This document shows positions 19,030 through 28,229 of a DNA stretch of 64,000 nucleotides, piece by piece (position 1 is the stretch's first letter; each line of letters starts with the position of its first letter). The translations under genes were made by a program, and so were the position numbers. Origin of the DNA: Bacteroidia bacterium (GTDB lineage: Bacteria > Bacteroidota > Bacteroidia > 2-12-FULL-35-15). The DNA lies in the NCBI GenBank assembly GCA_030654175.1, contig JAURXZ010000006.1, positions 62,001 to 126,000 on the forward strand, read 5' to 3'. The notes under the pieces were generated by a model, which saw nothing but the letters and a program-made list of their open reading frames with translations, was not told where the DNA came from and did not search any database.

Positions 19030-20628
19030 TTAGTGGCCTGATACTCCGTTAAAAGCCGGAATATTCTTAAGGTCCATATTAATTTTTTTTAATTTTGCGG
19101 TATTGTTCTTGAAATCATGAATAATTTCAAGAACATCCATGTCTATATTCCGTGATTTACTTCCATCAATTATAACATTGGAACCTTCAGGAAGTTCATC
19201 AAGCGTAAAAGCTATACTTCCTTTATTGAGAAATGAAACATCTTCTGCTAATTGAATTATTATTTTATCTACACCATCTTTTTCCTCCTTATGATAAAAA
19301 GAAGCCAGTTTAAAATTGTTTCTTAAAATAATAAATGCTGCTATTACCATACCTGCAGCAATCCCTTTTAACAGGTCAGAAAACTGTATTGCTATTACAG
19401 TAACAATAAAAGGCACAAACTGCTCCCAGCCTAATTTATACATCGAAACAAAAAGCGGGATCTTAGCCAGTTTATAACCCACCAATAAAAGTAATGCAGC
19501 CAAACATGCAAGAGGAATCATATTAAGAACAGAAGCAATTCCAATCACACTTAACAGTAAAAATAAACCATGAAATATTGATGATAATTTTGTTTTACCT
19601 CCTGCATTTATGTTGGCTGAAGTACGAACAATAACTGCGGTTAAAGGCAATCCACCAATTAAACCGGACACTAAATTACCCAGCCCTTGTGCTTTTAATT
19701 CGCGGTTGGTTGGGGTGTTACGCTTATGGGGGTCAAGCTTATCGGCAGCCTCAACACTTAACAGGGACTCTAAACTAGCAATGATTGCAATGGTTACAGC
19801 AACAACATAAACATGATAATTTCCAAATGCTGTAAAATCCGGTAACGTAAATTGATTCACAAAGCCTGATACTGAAGCCGCTACAGGCAACCTCACCAGT
19901 TTATCTCCATCTAAAAATAATGAAGGGAAACTCGTTTTAAACAATTGGTTTATTAAAATTCCAACGATTACAACCAATAATGCACCGGGAACAATTTTAA
20001 AAAAACTGATTTTTTTTAAAAAAGGCTGTTCCCACATTATCAGGATAAACAGAGAAACAATAGCAATAATGATAGCTCCGGGATGAATATAATTAAGAGA
20101 ATTGAAAATTTCAGAAAACGTATTTTGTCCATCGGATTGAATAAAATTAAAATCCCCTTCATTGTCTTTATCATATCCAAGCGCATGAGGTATCTGTTTA
20201 AGAATTAATATGATACCAATAGCAGCCAACATGCCTTTAATTACACTGGAAGGGAAATAATATCCAATAATTCCTGCTTTCAGGTAACCAAGAGCAATTT
20301 GAATCAAACCTGCCAATACCACGGCAAGTAAAAACACTTCGTAACCTCCCAACTGTGTTATTGCATTTAGAACTATAACTGTTAAACCAGCCGCTGGGCC
20401 GCTAACACTCAAGGCTGAACCACTGGAAAACGCAACTACTGTACCTCCAACAATACCGGCTATAATTCCGGAAAAAAGTGGCGCACCTGATGCAAGTGCA
20501 ATTCCTAAACATAGAGGTAAAGCAACCAGGAAAACAACTAAACCTGCGGGCAGATCATTTTTAAGGTATTTAAAAGTTAAACCTTTTACAATTTTGTTTT
20601 GCATGTCCATAAGGAATATTATTATCAA
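19030..20628 (-). CDS. SulP-family anion permease with C-terminal STAS-like domain (candidate bicarbonate transporter)
   Basis: DLPAGLVVFLVALPLCLGIALASGAPLFSGIIAGIVGG; SVEAADKLDPHKRNTPTNRELKAQGLGN; operonic with carbonic anhydrase. Confidence 0.9.
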   Translation of the reverse strand: MIIIFLMDMQNKIVKGLTFKYLKNDLPAGLVVFLVALPLCLGIALASGAPLFSGIIAGIVGGTVVAFSSGSALSVSGPAAGLTVIVLNAITQLGGYEVFLLAVVLAGLIQIALGYLKAGIIGYYFPSSVIKGMLAAIGIILILKQIPHALGYDKDNEGDFNFIQSDGQNTFSEIFNSLNYIHPGAIIIAIVSLFILIMWEQPFLKKISFFKIVPGALLVVIVGILINQLFKTSFPSLFLDGDKLVRLPVAASVSGFVNQFTLPDFTAFGNYHVYVVAVTIAIIASLESLLSVEAADKLDPHKRNTPTNRELKAQGLGNLVSGLIGGLPLTAVIVRTSANINAGGKTKLSSIFHGLFLLLSVIGIASVLNMIPLACLAALLLLVGYKLAKIPLFVSMYKLGWEQFVPFIVTVIAIQFSDLLKGIAAGMVIAAFIILRNNFKLASFYHKEEKDGVDKIIIQLAEDVSFLNKGSIAFTLDELPEGSNVIIDGSKSRNIDMDVLEIIHDFKNNTAKLKKINMDLKNIPAFNGVSGH

Positions 20629-20642
20629 TTATTAAAACAAGT

Positions 20643-20724
20643 AATAGATTAATATAAATGATTAAAATCCTGCAACAGATTAAAATCAAATGAATAATCT
20701 AAAACAGATTAAAATCAAAAGAAT
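20643..20724 (+). repeat. Three ~29-31 bp-spaced imperfect iterons A(A)YAGATTAA...upstream of the SulP-CA-DabAB operon
   Basis: AATAGATTAATATAAATGA (20643), AACAGATTAAAATCAAATGAAT (20674), AACAGATTAAAATCAAAAGAAT (20703). Confidence 0.6.
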
Positions 20725-20788
20725 TAGTGTACGAAATCTTGAAAAATGAAATAACAAGGGCTGAAGCCTTGGAAGGATAAAATGGTGA

Positions 20789-21199
20789 TTACAACATTTC
20801 CGGTGGCGAAAATACTTTTTGACTGTAATCAGATGAAGAAAAATCGATGTTCTGTTTAGAAGCTAAGCTCCCCGCCTCTAGTTGTCCGGCAATGAGTGTA
20901 TTATTTAAATGCTTGTGATTAAGATAAAAATCTTCAGAAAAATTCAGTTTCTCATTTTTTTCACTACCCTTTTCTGATTCCTTTTCCTCGCAGTCAAAAT
21001 TGTCTATCCAGACCAATGATACACCATCAAATGTTTTTGAAAAGTACTTGATCGTTTCATAGCTGTAAGCAAATGAAAATACAATAAGAAGGCAATATGT
21101 AATAATTTTTTTCAAAAGAGAAAATGACTTTTTTTGCAAAGATGCGAAAAAAACAGGGGATTGATTGTTTAAAATATATAAATTAAGTTTTTTTAACAA
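20789..21199 (-). CDS. Small membrane-anchored hypothetical protein, probably accessory to the adjacent TonB receptor
   Basis: 136 aa, one hydrophobic segment, charged middle, C-terminal VFSPPEML. Confidence 0.5.
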   Translation of the reverse strand: MLKKLNLYILNNQSPVFFASLQKKSFSLLKKIITYCLLIVFSFAYSYETIKYFSKTFDGVSLVWIDNFDCEEKESEKGSEKNEKLNFSEDFYLNHKHLNNTLIAGQLEAGSLASKQNIDFSSSDYSQKVFSPPEML

Positions 21200-21371
21200 G
21201 TAACAAAAGAAGTAAAAACATGTTTAAGGGCTGTTTTGTGTGGCTTGCTGAAGGGTACGAGCAAGCCCTCCCCTTATGTTCAACAAAATCAACAAGTAAC
21301 ATCTCAATTTGGGGGCCGGAGTGGGAATAACTTTATTCCTTAACTAACGACACTGATTAAACATTTCAAAA

Positions 21372-24116
21372 TTAAAAATTGAATTTAACTCCTGCATTTA
21401 CCTGTCTGAATCCTCCAGGCATGATACCTGACGAAAGTCGGTGTAAACGTGAAGCTTTGTATACTTCATCTGTAATGTTTTTAGCAGCAACAAAAATGGT
21501 TAAACCGCTCAGGTATTTATTTTTGCTGGCTGAAAAGGAGTACGAAATATTTAGATCAATCGTTTTGAAAGCTTGTAAACTCCCAATAGCGCCTTCTGCT
21601 GTCTCATTATCAAAGTTTAAATAATCAGTATATTGTTTTGCAACATAATTTAAATTTGCTCCAATATTAAACCCTTGAAAAGTATATGAAATACCTGCAT
21701 TTAAAATATAGGGAGGTAAATAAGGCACCGTATTATTGGCAATTCCATCATTACCAAAAACAAAATCCAATCGTTTAATTTTACTAAAGTCACTAACAGT
21801 TAATTCTTTTGTCACTAAACTATCGGTGCCCGCAGCGTTTGCAAAATAAACATCAAATCCGCTTCGTTCAGCATTTATTTTTTCGATCAACTCTGCTTTT
21901 GTAGCATCTGTATGTTTGGCCTTCAGCAAATCAGAATCTTTTAATAATCCACTTAATACTTTACCTTTCATCATTGTTCCTGAAAAACTAAGCACTATCT
22001 GATGTTTTTCATTATTTAATAATTTATGTAAATTCAAATTCACAACACCTTCAATGCCATTAATATTTACTGCTCCAAGCGTTTGAAATGCTTCATTTCT
22101 ACCTGCAGAATAGTAATTAGAAATATTATTATTAAAATAAGAGGCTTTAACACAAGCAAACTCTTTTAACAAACAACCTCTGATTCCGGCCTCATAATTA
22201 AAACTTGTTTCGGGAAGTCGATTAATTGGTTTTGTATCCGAAGGGATTGAAACAATGCCATCTTCTACACTTAAAAATCCGGTTTCAGCAGTTGGCGCTG
22301 TATAACCTTTGTAAATACCTGCATAAGCCGTTATTTTATTTATGCCTGCTGATAATACTTCGTATGAAATAGAAGTTCCGGGAATAAAACTTGAATAAAC
22401 ATTTTTTTGACTGCCAAAATCGTTGCTGCCATCATTATTCGTCATTTTTGAAATTGCCAGTCTATCATAGGAACGCATTTCTACCCACTCATATCGCAAA
22501 GAAGGGGTGACAGATATTTTTTTATACGTAAACTTATCTTTAAGCATCCCTGAATATGCTGCTAATTCAAAATACTGGTCTTTAATCAAAATTCCACTTC
22601 TTGAAAAACGTGATGAATCGTTTTTAATTTCTATGTTGTTAAATGTTTCCCAATGCCCTTTTGCTATAAGCTCCAGGTTCATTTTAAAGTCTTCCTTTTC
22701 GATGTTATATTTAAAACTTTCCTGCACCCCGCCTACTCTGAATAAACGATTTCGTGCTGTAGTACTTTCTTCTCCTGTTGAAACTTTTCCTACTCGTATA
22801 TAATCATCATTACCAAATGTTCTCCCATTCAAATAGGCATATCTGTCATCATAAATATCATTTCCTAAATAAGCTGACGCAGTTGATGCTTTGATCAATG
22901 TATTTTCCTGACGCCACCAGTCACGCTGAAATTGTGAAACATATACTTTTGTAGAAAGCAACGTGTTTTTTGATATTTTAAAGTTGTAAATAAAATCTAC
23001 TGCGTATCTTTTGGTATTTAGATCGTCTGCATCAAAAGGGTTTTGACGAGGGTCTGCATTAAAGGAATAAGGCGTTAAAGCGCTATAACTCGCTTTCGAT
23101 TTTTCCTGGTGATAATTTAACTTCAGATAAACGGAGGAACGGGTATTTAATTCACTATACAATTTTGCAGATGTATTAAATATGGATGACTGGGAATTAT
23201 CCTGAAAACCATCAAATTGTTTGTTCAGCACCTGTAATTCAGCACCTATATTGTTCCAGGTTCCACCATAGGTGAGGTATTCGGAATGATAGCCATTTTC
23301 ACCTGCTGTTAAATTAATTCCTAATGTTGGTTTTAAAGGAGGTTTTTTAGTAATGTAGTTAATAGCGCCATACATTGTATTACTTCCGTAAGCCAATATA
23401 TCTGCACCTTTCAAAATTTCAATGCCATCCAATCTATCGCTTGGAGGATTATAATATGCCTCAGGCGCTAAATAGGGTGCAGGAGCAATAGGCGTTCCGT
23501 CTTCCATTATCAATATATTAGCTGATCTGCGCGGGTAAGACCCCCTTATTCCTACATTTAAACGGTTAGAGATCCCCATATCTCCCGAAACATTCACGCC
23601 TTCCACTTTTTTCAGTATTTCCTCTGTACCAATGGGTTTGGTTAATTCTATTTCTTTTGATGATATTATCGTATTAGACCCCTCATACCTTGATGAGAAA
23701 TTAAGAGTTGGAGAGGATACAACAACCTCCGAGATCATTATAGCACTTGGCTTTAATTTTAATGCCTGTAAGTCAATTACTTCATTTTCTGACAATACAT
23801 TTACTGTTACTTCATTTTTCTCATAGCCTAAAAAAGCAAAAACTATTTTGTGTTCTCCTATAGCAACATCATTAAATTGATAATTACCTTTTATATCTGA
23901 GTTTTTAGAAATTGTGCCATCCAGATTAATGGATACGTATGGCATTACTGAATTATCGGCCTCATTTTTAATGATACCTTTAATTGTTGCATGTTGAGCA
24001 AAGCTCAGAAAAGAGCTTGTTAATAATGAAATAGTATATATATATTTTCTCATGTCTTTATTTAGATTAATTTTAAATAACAGGACAAAAGTAGATTTGA
24101 CAGCAGATATAGGCAA
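21372..24116 (-). CDS. TonB-dependent receptor with carboxypeptidase-like N-terminal domain (FecA-like)
   Basis: ATIKGIIKNEADNSVMPYVSINLDGT; EEILKKVEGVNVSGDMGISNRLNVGIRGSYPRRSANILIMEDGTPIAPAPY; C-terminal GGFRQVNAGVKFNF. Start is probably MRKYIYTISLLTSSFLSFAQ. Confidence 0.9.
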   Translation of the reverse strand: MPISAVKSTFVLLFKINLNKDMRKYIYTISLLTSSFLSFAQHATIKGIIKNEADNSVMPYVSINLDGTISKNSDIKGNYQFNDVAIGEHKIVFAFLGYEKNEVTVNVLSENEVIDLQALKLKPSAIMISEVVVSSPTLNFSSRYEGSNTIISSKEIELTKPIGTEEILKKVEGVNVSGDMGISNRLNVGIRGSYPRRSANILIMEDGTPIAPAPYLAPEAYYNPPSDRLDGIEILKGADILAYGSNTMYGAINYITKKPPLKPTLGINLTAGENGYHSEYLTYGGTWNNIGAELQVLNKQFDGFQDNSQSSIFNTSAKLYSELNTRSSVYLKLNYHQEKSKASYSALTPYSFNADPRQNPFDADDLNTKRYAVDFIYNFKISKNTLLSTKVYVSQFQRDWWRQENTLIKASTASAYLGNDIYDDRYAYLNGRTFGNDDYIRVGKVSTGEESTTARNRLFRVGGVQESFKYNIEKEDFKMNLELIAKGHWETFNNIEIKNDSSRFSRSGILIKDQYFELAAYSGMLKDKFTYKKISVTPSLRYEWVEMRSYDRLAISKMTNNDGSNDFGSQKNVYSSFIPGTSISYEVLSAGINKITAYAGIYKGYTAPTAETGFLSVEDGIVSIPSDTKPINRLPETSFNYEAGIRGCLLKEFACVKASYFNNNISNYYSAGRNEAFQTLGAVNINGIEGVVNLNLHKLLNNEKHQIVLSFSGTMMKGKVLSGLLKDSDLLKAKHTDATKAELIEKINAERSGFDVYFANAAGTDSLVTKELTVSDFSKIKRLDFVFGNDGIANNTVPYLPPYILNAGISYTFQGFNIGANLNYVAKQYTDYLNFDNETAEGAIGSLQAFKTIDLNISYSFSASKNKYLSGLTIFVAAKNITDEVYKASRLHRLSSGIMPGGFRQVNAGVKFNF

Positions 24117-24273
24117 TACCTAAAAAGTGGTATATTAAAAAATATTCATTTTTATGGGATCGATAAACTTTTGGTGAAAAAGAAAAATCTGTGCAATCTG
24201 TGGCAAAACAATGCCCTAACTATTCGTAATTAGTAAGTCAGTATGTTTGTAGAAGGACGTAATTCGGGGTAAT

Positions 24274-24945
24274 TTAATTACTTGAAGAAAATAAAAAATG
24301 ATTAGGGCTTACCAAATTTTCGCGAACAGCAAATAAAACAAGTCCGGCAGTATTATTAACACCTAGCTTATTCATAATATTTTTACGGTGAGTGGTAACT
24401 GTATGGGTACTTAAAAATAATTTATCAGCAACCTCTTTATTTGAATAACCTTCAGCGATCAAAGTGATGATCTCCATTTCACGGTCACTGATATTCATTC
24501 CCTGGCAGGAATATTCCGGAATAGTTGTTGATTTTTCATTTAAAAGGGCATTTGCAATTTTACCGCAAATAAATTTCTCCCCTTTTGTAGTCTTGTAAAT
24601 TGCTTCTATTATTTCATCCTGATCGCAATCTTTTAGCAAATGACTGGTAATACCTATTTTCAAACCTTTTGAAATAATTTCATTGCTCTGCAACTGGGTG
24701 ATGGCAAGCAATTTTGCTTTAGGATAATTTTTAACGATTTGCTGTAATCCTTCTAAACTGTAGTTTACAGATGTATAATCAATAATGATCAAATCGGGTT
24801 TGTAAAATTTGGATTGATTTATCAGATCAGAAGTACTCAAAGCTTCGGCCAATAGCACAAAATCAGCATTCTCATTCAAGAGAACTACTAAACCTTTGCG
24901 GCTTAAAAAGTGACTGTCGGCTATGGTAATTTTGATCTTTTCCAC
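24274..24945 (-). CDS. NarL/FixJ-family response regulator
   Basis: Receiver domain (IIDYTSVNYSLEGL) and LuxR HTH (ISDREMEIITLIAEGYSNKEVADKLFLSTHTVTTHRKNIMNKLGVNN). Confidence 0.88.
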   Translation of the reverse strand: MEKIKITIADSHFLSRKGLVVLLNENADFVLLAEALSTSDLINQSKFYKPDLIIIDYTSVNYSLEGLQQIVKNYPKAKLLAITQLQSNEIISKGLKIGITSHLLKDCDQDEIIEAIYKTTKGEKFICGKIANALLNEKSTTIPEYSCQGMNISDREMEIITLIAEGYSNKEVADKLFLSTHTVTTHRKNIMNKLGVNNTAGLVLFAVRENLVSPNHFLFSSSN

Positions 24946-25146
24946 AAAAAATTATTTAGACTGATTTTAAATAATACTCAAAAGTACATATTGAATTCGT
25001 TTCCACAAACTATTTTTTCAATTATTTTTCCCCTAAAAAAGTAGTAAGTGCTTTATGCCTGTAAGTGAACAATTTACACAAATAATTAAAGATGAAGGAA
25101 ACAACCGGAAGCTCTCACAACAGTATCACATATTACATATTAAATA

Positions 25147-26076
25147 TTACATACTAACAGGTTCCACAACCGTACTTTTCCCTTCAATAGAAAGTATTGT
25201 ATTGCTAAAAACTGTTTGAGCTTCGTCAAGCAAGGGTTGTAGATCTCTGTAACGAGCCGAATAATGGCCGATCATCAATTGGTGTACCTCTGCTTTTTGA
25301 GCTATTGTAGCGGCTTGTAAAGCAGTGCTATGAAAGGTTTCTTTTGCACGTGGCAACATCTCATTTAAAAAAGTTGCTTCGTGGTATAATAGGTCAACTC
25401 CTTTTATAATCTCTATAATACGCTCATCATAGCAGGTATCCGAACAATAGGCATAGCTGCGGGGCTTGAGTTTATTGCTTACAAGGTTGGTATTGGGTAT
25501 TAATTCGCCATCGGTTGTTATAAAATCAGCACCGCCTTTTATTGGCAAAATCTGTTCTACCGGTATATGATATTTTTGTATGATCTCTTTTGAAATGTTT
25601 GCAAGCAAAGGCTTTTCAGTAAATAAAAAACCACAGCAAGGAATCCGGTGATTCAATAGAATGGTGCGTACCTCCACTTTATTGTCTTCAAAAATCAGAT
25701 CATTAGCAATGTATTTATGGTGATGATAAACAATTTTAAACCTTAAATAAGTTTGGGAATGTTTGAATTGAACCTCAATTATTTCTTCCAGTTCGGGCGG
25801 ACAAAATAAATGCAAATCAACTGTTCTACCTAGTAAATGCATACTCGATAAAAGGCCGATCAATCCCAGGTAATGATCACCATGCAGGTGACTGATAAAA
25901 ATATGATTTATACGCTGAAATTTCAGTTTAAACTTCCTTAACTGGATCTGTGTGGCCTCTCCACAATCGATCAAAAAAAACCGCTCAGCTATATTTAATA
26001 ACTGAGCGGTTGGATTACGAGTAGATGTAGGAGTTGCACTGCTGCAACCTAAAATAGTTAATTCAAAATTTTGCAT
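25147..26076 (-). CDS. rnz: Ribonuclease Z
   Basis: LTILGCSSATPTSTRNPTAQLL; FISHLHGDHYLGLIGLLSS; LYHEATFL; IGHYSARY; start overlaps the upstream stop (TAATG). Confidence 0.95.
   Translation of the reverse strand: MQNFELTILGCSSATPTSTRNPTAQLLNIAERFFLIDCGEATQIQLRKFKLKFQRINHIFISHLHGDHYLGLIGLLSSMHLLGRTVDLHLFCPPELEEIIEVQFKHSQTYLRFKIVYHHHKYIANDLIFEDNKVEVRTILLNHRIPCCGFLFTEKPLLANISKEIIQKYHIPVEQILPIKGGADFITTDGELIPNTNLVSNKLKPRSYAYCSDTCYDERIIEIIKGVDLLYHEATFLNEMLPRAKETFHSTALQAATIAQKAEVHQLMIGHYSARYRDLQPLLDEAQTVFSNTILSIEGKSTVVEPVSM
25973..26010 (-). terminator. Terminator-like hairpin embedded in the rnz coding sequence
   Basis: Minus strand ACCGCTCAG-ttattaaatata-GCTGAGCGGT followed by TTTTTTT, ~70-100 nt after the upstream T9SS gene stop. 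Confidence 0.55.
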
Positions 26077-26933
26077 TATTTGCTGGAAACAACCATTCTT
26101 TTTGTTGTGGTAATAGCACCATTTTTAACAGAATACATGTAAACACCCGGTGCAAACGAATTTGCATCAAGAGCAATAGTGTTCATACCTTTTACAGCTT
26201 TGAAATTACTTGAATATACCACTGCGCCAAGCATATCATAAACCTTAAACTCAACATCTGAATTATTTACAGATGTAAAACCAATTTCTGATTTAGTACT
26301 AAACGGATTCGGAATGTTCTGAGCAACATCAAATTTGGACAAATTAAGAGATTCAATTCCTGCAGCAGGATCTACTACATGCAACTTGTAATTATTATTT
26401 TCTGTTGCATTTGCCCAAGTTCCTATACCAAAAGCAACACCACGTCCTTTTGATTTTATCTTTATTGGAAAATCTCCTGCTTTTGTTGGAGTTCCACTTA
26501 CAATAACACACGATTGCCCAGGTGCATCCCAATAACAATATTTGGTCATTGTATAACCGCTTATTCCAGTAACACCTCCCGAAGGAGTATTTGTTCCATT
26601 ACCTAAATAAGTTAATCCAATAACGGATATATCAACGTATGCAGGAGTTCCTGAGGTAGAAGTATCTGCTAAAACTTCTGTTAATGCCAAATGGCTAAGT
26701 GTTACTGTTTGCCCCAAAACTACAGATGTAGCAGGTAATTTAATACTCATAGTAACAGTATAAGCTATATTTATAGTACCTGAAGGTATACCGGTCATGG
26801 AATCCGGACAAATACCAAAAGTAGAATCAGTTGGGACGCAGGTAATGTTTGGAGTACATACTGCTTGTGCAGCAGAATCCAAAACTCCTAAACCTGTCAC
26901 TAATAGAACGGTTGAAAGTAATTTTTTAATCAT
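26076..26933 (-). CDS. T9SS type A sorting-domain secreted protein (paralog 1)
   Basis: Signal peptide; SGTPTKAGDFPIKI; C-terminal VAQNIPNPFSTKSEIGF...GVYMYSVKNGAITTTKRMVVSSK. Confidence 0.85.
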   Translation of the reverse strand: MIKKLLSTVLLVTGLGVLDSAAQAVCTPNITCVPTDSTFGICPDSMTGIPSGTINIAYTVTMSIKLPATSVVLGQTVTLSHLALTEVLADTSTSGTPAYVDISVIGLTYLGNGTNTPSGGVTGISGYTMTKYCYWDAPGQSCVIVSGTPTKAGDFPIKIKSKGRGVAFGIGTWANATENNNYKLHVVDPAAGIESLNLSKFDVAQNIPNPFSTKSEIGFTSVNNSDVEFKVYDMLGAVVYSSNFKAVKGMNTIALDANSFAPGVYMYSVKNGAITTTKRMVVSSK

Positions 26934-27100
26934 AATAAAATATTAATTAGAATTTATAGCTTTAATTCATTTTCCAGCCGCGATTTTGGGCTTTAAAACG
27001 ATTTTAGGCCATAAAGGTAAAGTTTTATTTTTAAAATTCAAATGGCTGTTAACTAATTACTTCCCTCTTCTCAATTAATTCATTATCGTTTCTTCATAAT

Positions 27101-27194
27101 CAATCAAAAAAAAACCGCTCAGCTAATAGCTGAGCGATTTTTTTGATTTTAATTTGCATTACTGCAACCTGAAATTTTAATTCAAAATTTTGAA
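27101..27194 (-). pseudogene. Remnant of the rnz 5' end left by tandem duplication
   Basis: Minus strand ATTCAAAATTTTGAATTA...GGTTGCAGTAATGCA...GCTCAG..TTAGCTGAGCGGTTTTTTTTTGAT aligns to the first ~35 codons of rnz with start loss and deletions. Confidence 0.7.
27106..27136 (-). terminator. Intrinsic terminator (perfect hairpin CGCTCAGCT-att-AGCTGAGCG plus T-run) within the rnz remnant
   Basis: 9-bp perfect stem followed on the minus strand by GG and nine T. Confidence 0.8.
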
Positions 27195-28052
27195 TTATTT
27201 GTTTGAAACAACCATTCTTTTGGTGATCGTATTTGCACCATTTTTTACTGAATACATGTAAACACCAGGAGATAAAGTATTAGCATCAATGCTAATAGTG
27301 TTTACACCTTTTACTGATTTGAAATTACTGTTGTAAACAACAGAACCAAGTAAATTATAAACCTTAAATTCTACTTCAGAACTGTTTACTGATGAAAAAC
27401 GAATTTCAGATTTATCGCTAAATGGATTTGGAGTGTTTTGACTTACTTCAAACTTCAGCTGATCAATTGATCCAACCCCTGATGGTGCTGCAACAACTAA
27501 ACGGTAATCATTGTTCTCAGGTGCAGCTGCCCAGGTTCCTTGTCCAAAAAATACAGCACGTGCTTGAGAAATAATTTTTATTGGAAATGTTCCAACCTTG
27601 TTTGGAGTACCACTTACAATTACACATGATTGACCAGGAGCATTCCAATAACCAAATTTAGTCATTGTATAACCGCTAATTGAACAACTAGTACATCCTG
27701 AAGGAGCATTTGCTCCGCTACCTAAATAAGTTAATCCAATTGCAGATAGATCAACCCAAACAGCTGTTCCTGAAGTAGAAGTATCAACTTTAACTTCCGT
27801 TAACGCTAAATGGGTTAAGTTGTAAGTTACACCAGCAACAACTGTAGAAGCTGGTATTTTAATACTCATAGTAACAGTATACGCTTGACTTATAGTACCT
27901 GCTGGCAAACCTGTTGCAGAATCCGGACAGATACCAAAAGTAGAATCTGGTGGAACACAAGAGATATTGGATGTACACAATGCTTGTGCCGAAGAGTTCA
28001 TCACTCCTACACTTGAAATAAATAAAACAGTTGAAAGTAATTTTTTAATCAT
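27195..28052 (-). CDS. T9SS type A sorting-domain secreted protein (paralog 2)
   Basis: Same length and near full-length similarity to 26076..26933; upstream regions are also similar. Confidence 0.85.
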   Translation of the reverse strand: MIKKLLSTVLFISSVGVMNSSAQALCTSNISCVPPDSTFGICPDSATGLPAGTISQAYTVTMSIKIPASTVVAGVTYNLTHLALTEVKVDTSTSGTAVWVDLSAIGLTYLGSGANAPSGCTSCSISGYTMTKFGYWNAPGQSCVIVSGTPNKVGTFPIKIISQARAVFFGQGTWAAAPENNDYRLVVAAPSGVGSIDQLKFEVSQNTPNPFSDKSEIRFSSVNSSEVEFKVYNLLGSVVYNSNFKSVKGVNTISIDANTLSPGVYMYSVKNGANTITKRMVVSNK

Positions 28053-28229
28053 AATTATTTAGAGTTTAGGTTAAGGTTTATATTCATCTTGCACCATTTA
28101 TAATTGGCTTTTAAAATGAATTTAGGCGATAAAGATAAAATTTTAATTTTAATTTTCAAAAAACTGTTCATAAATTAATTCCAATACGCCTCTCCAGTTA
28201 AACTATCGGAAAGAATGAAATGTAATTTA

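Noticed and set aside
19610-19810. Antisense ORF in SulP gene
   Set aside because: Mirror of a conserved membrane protein coding region; typical codon-bias artefact.
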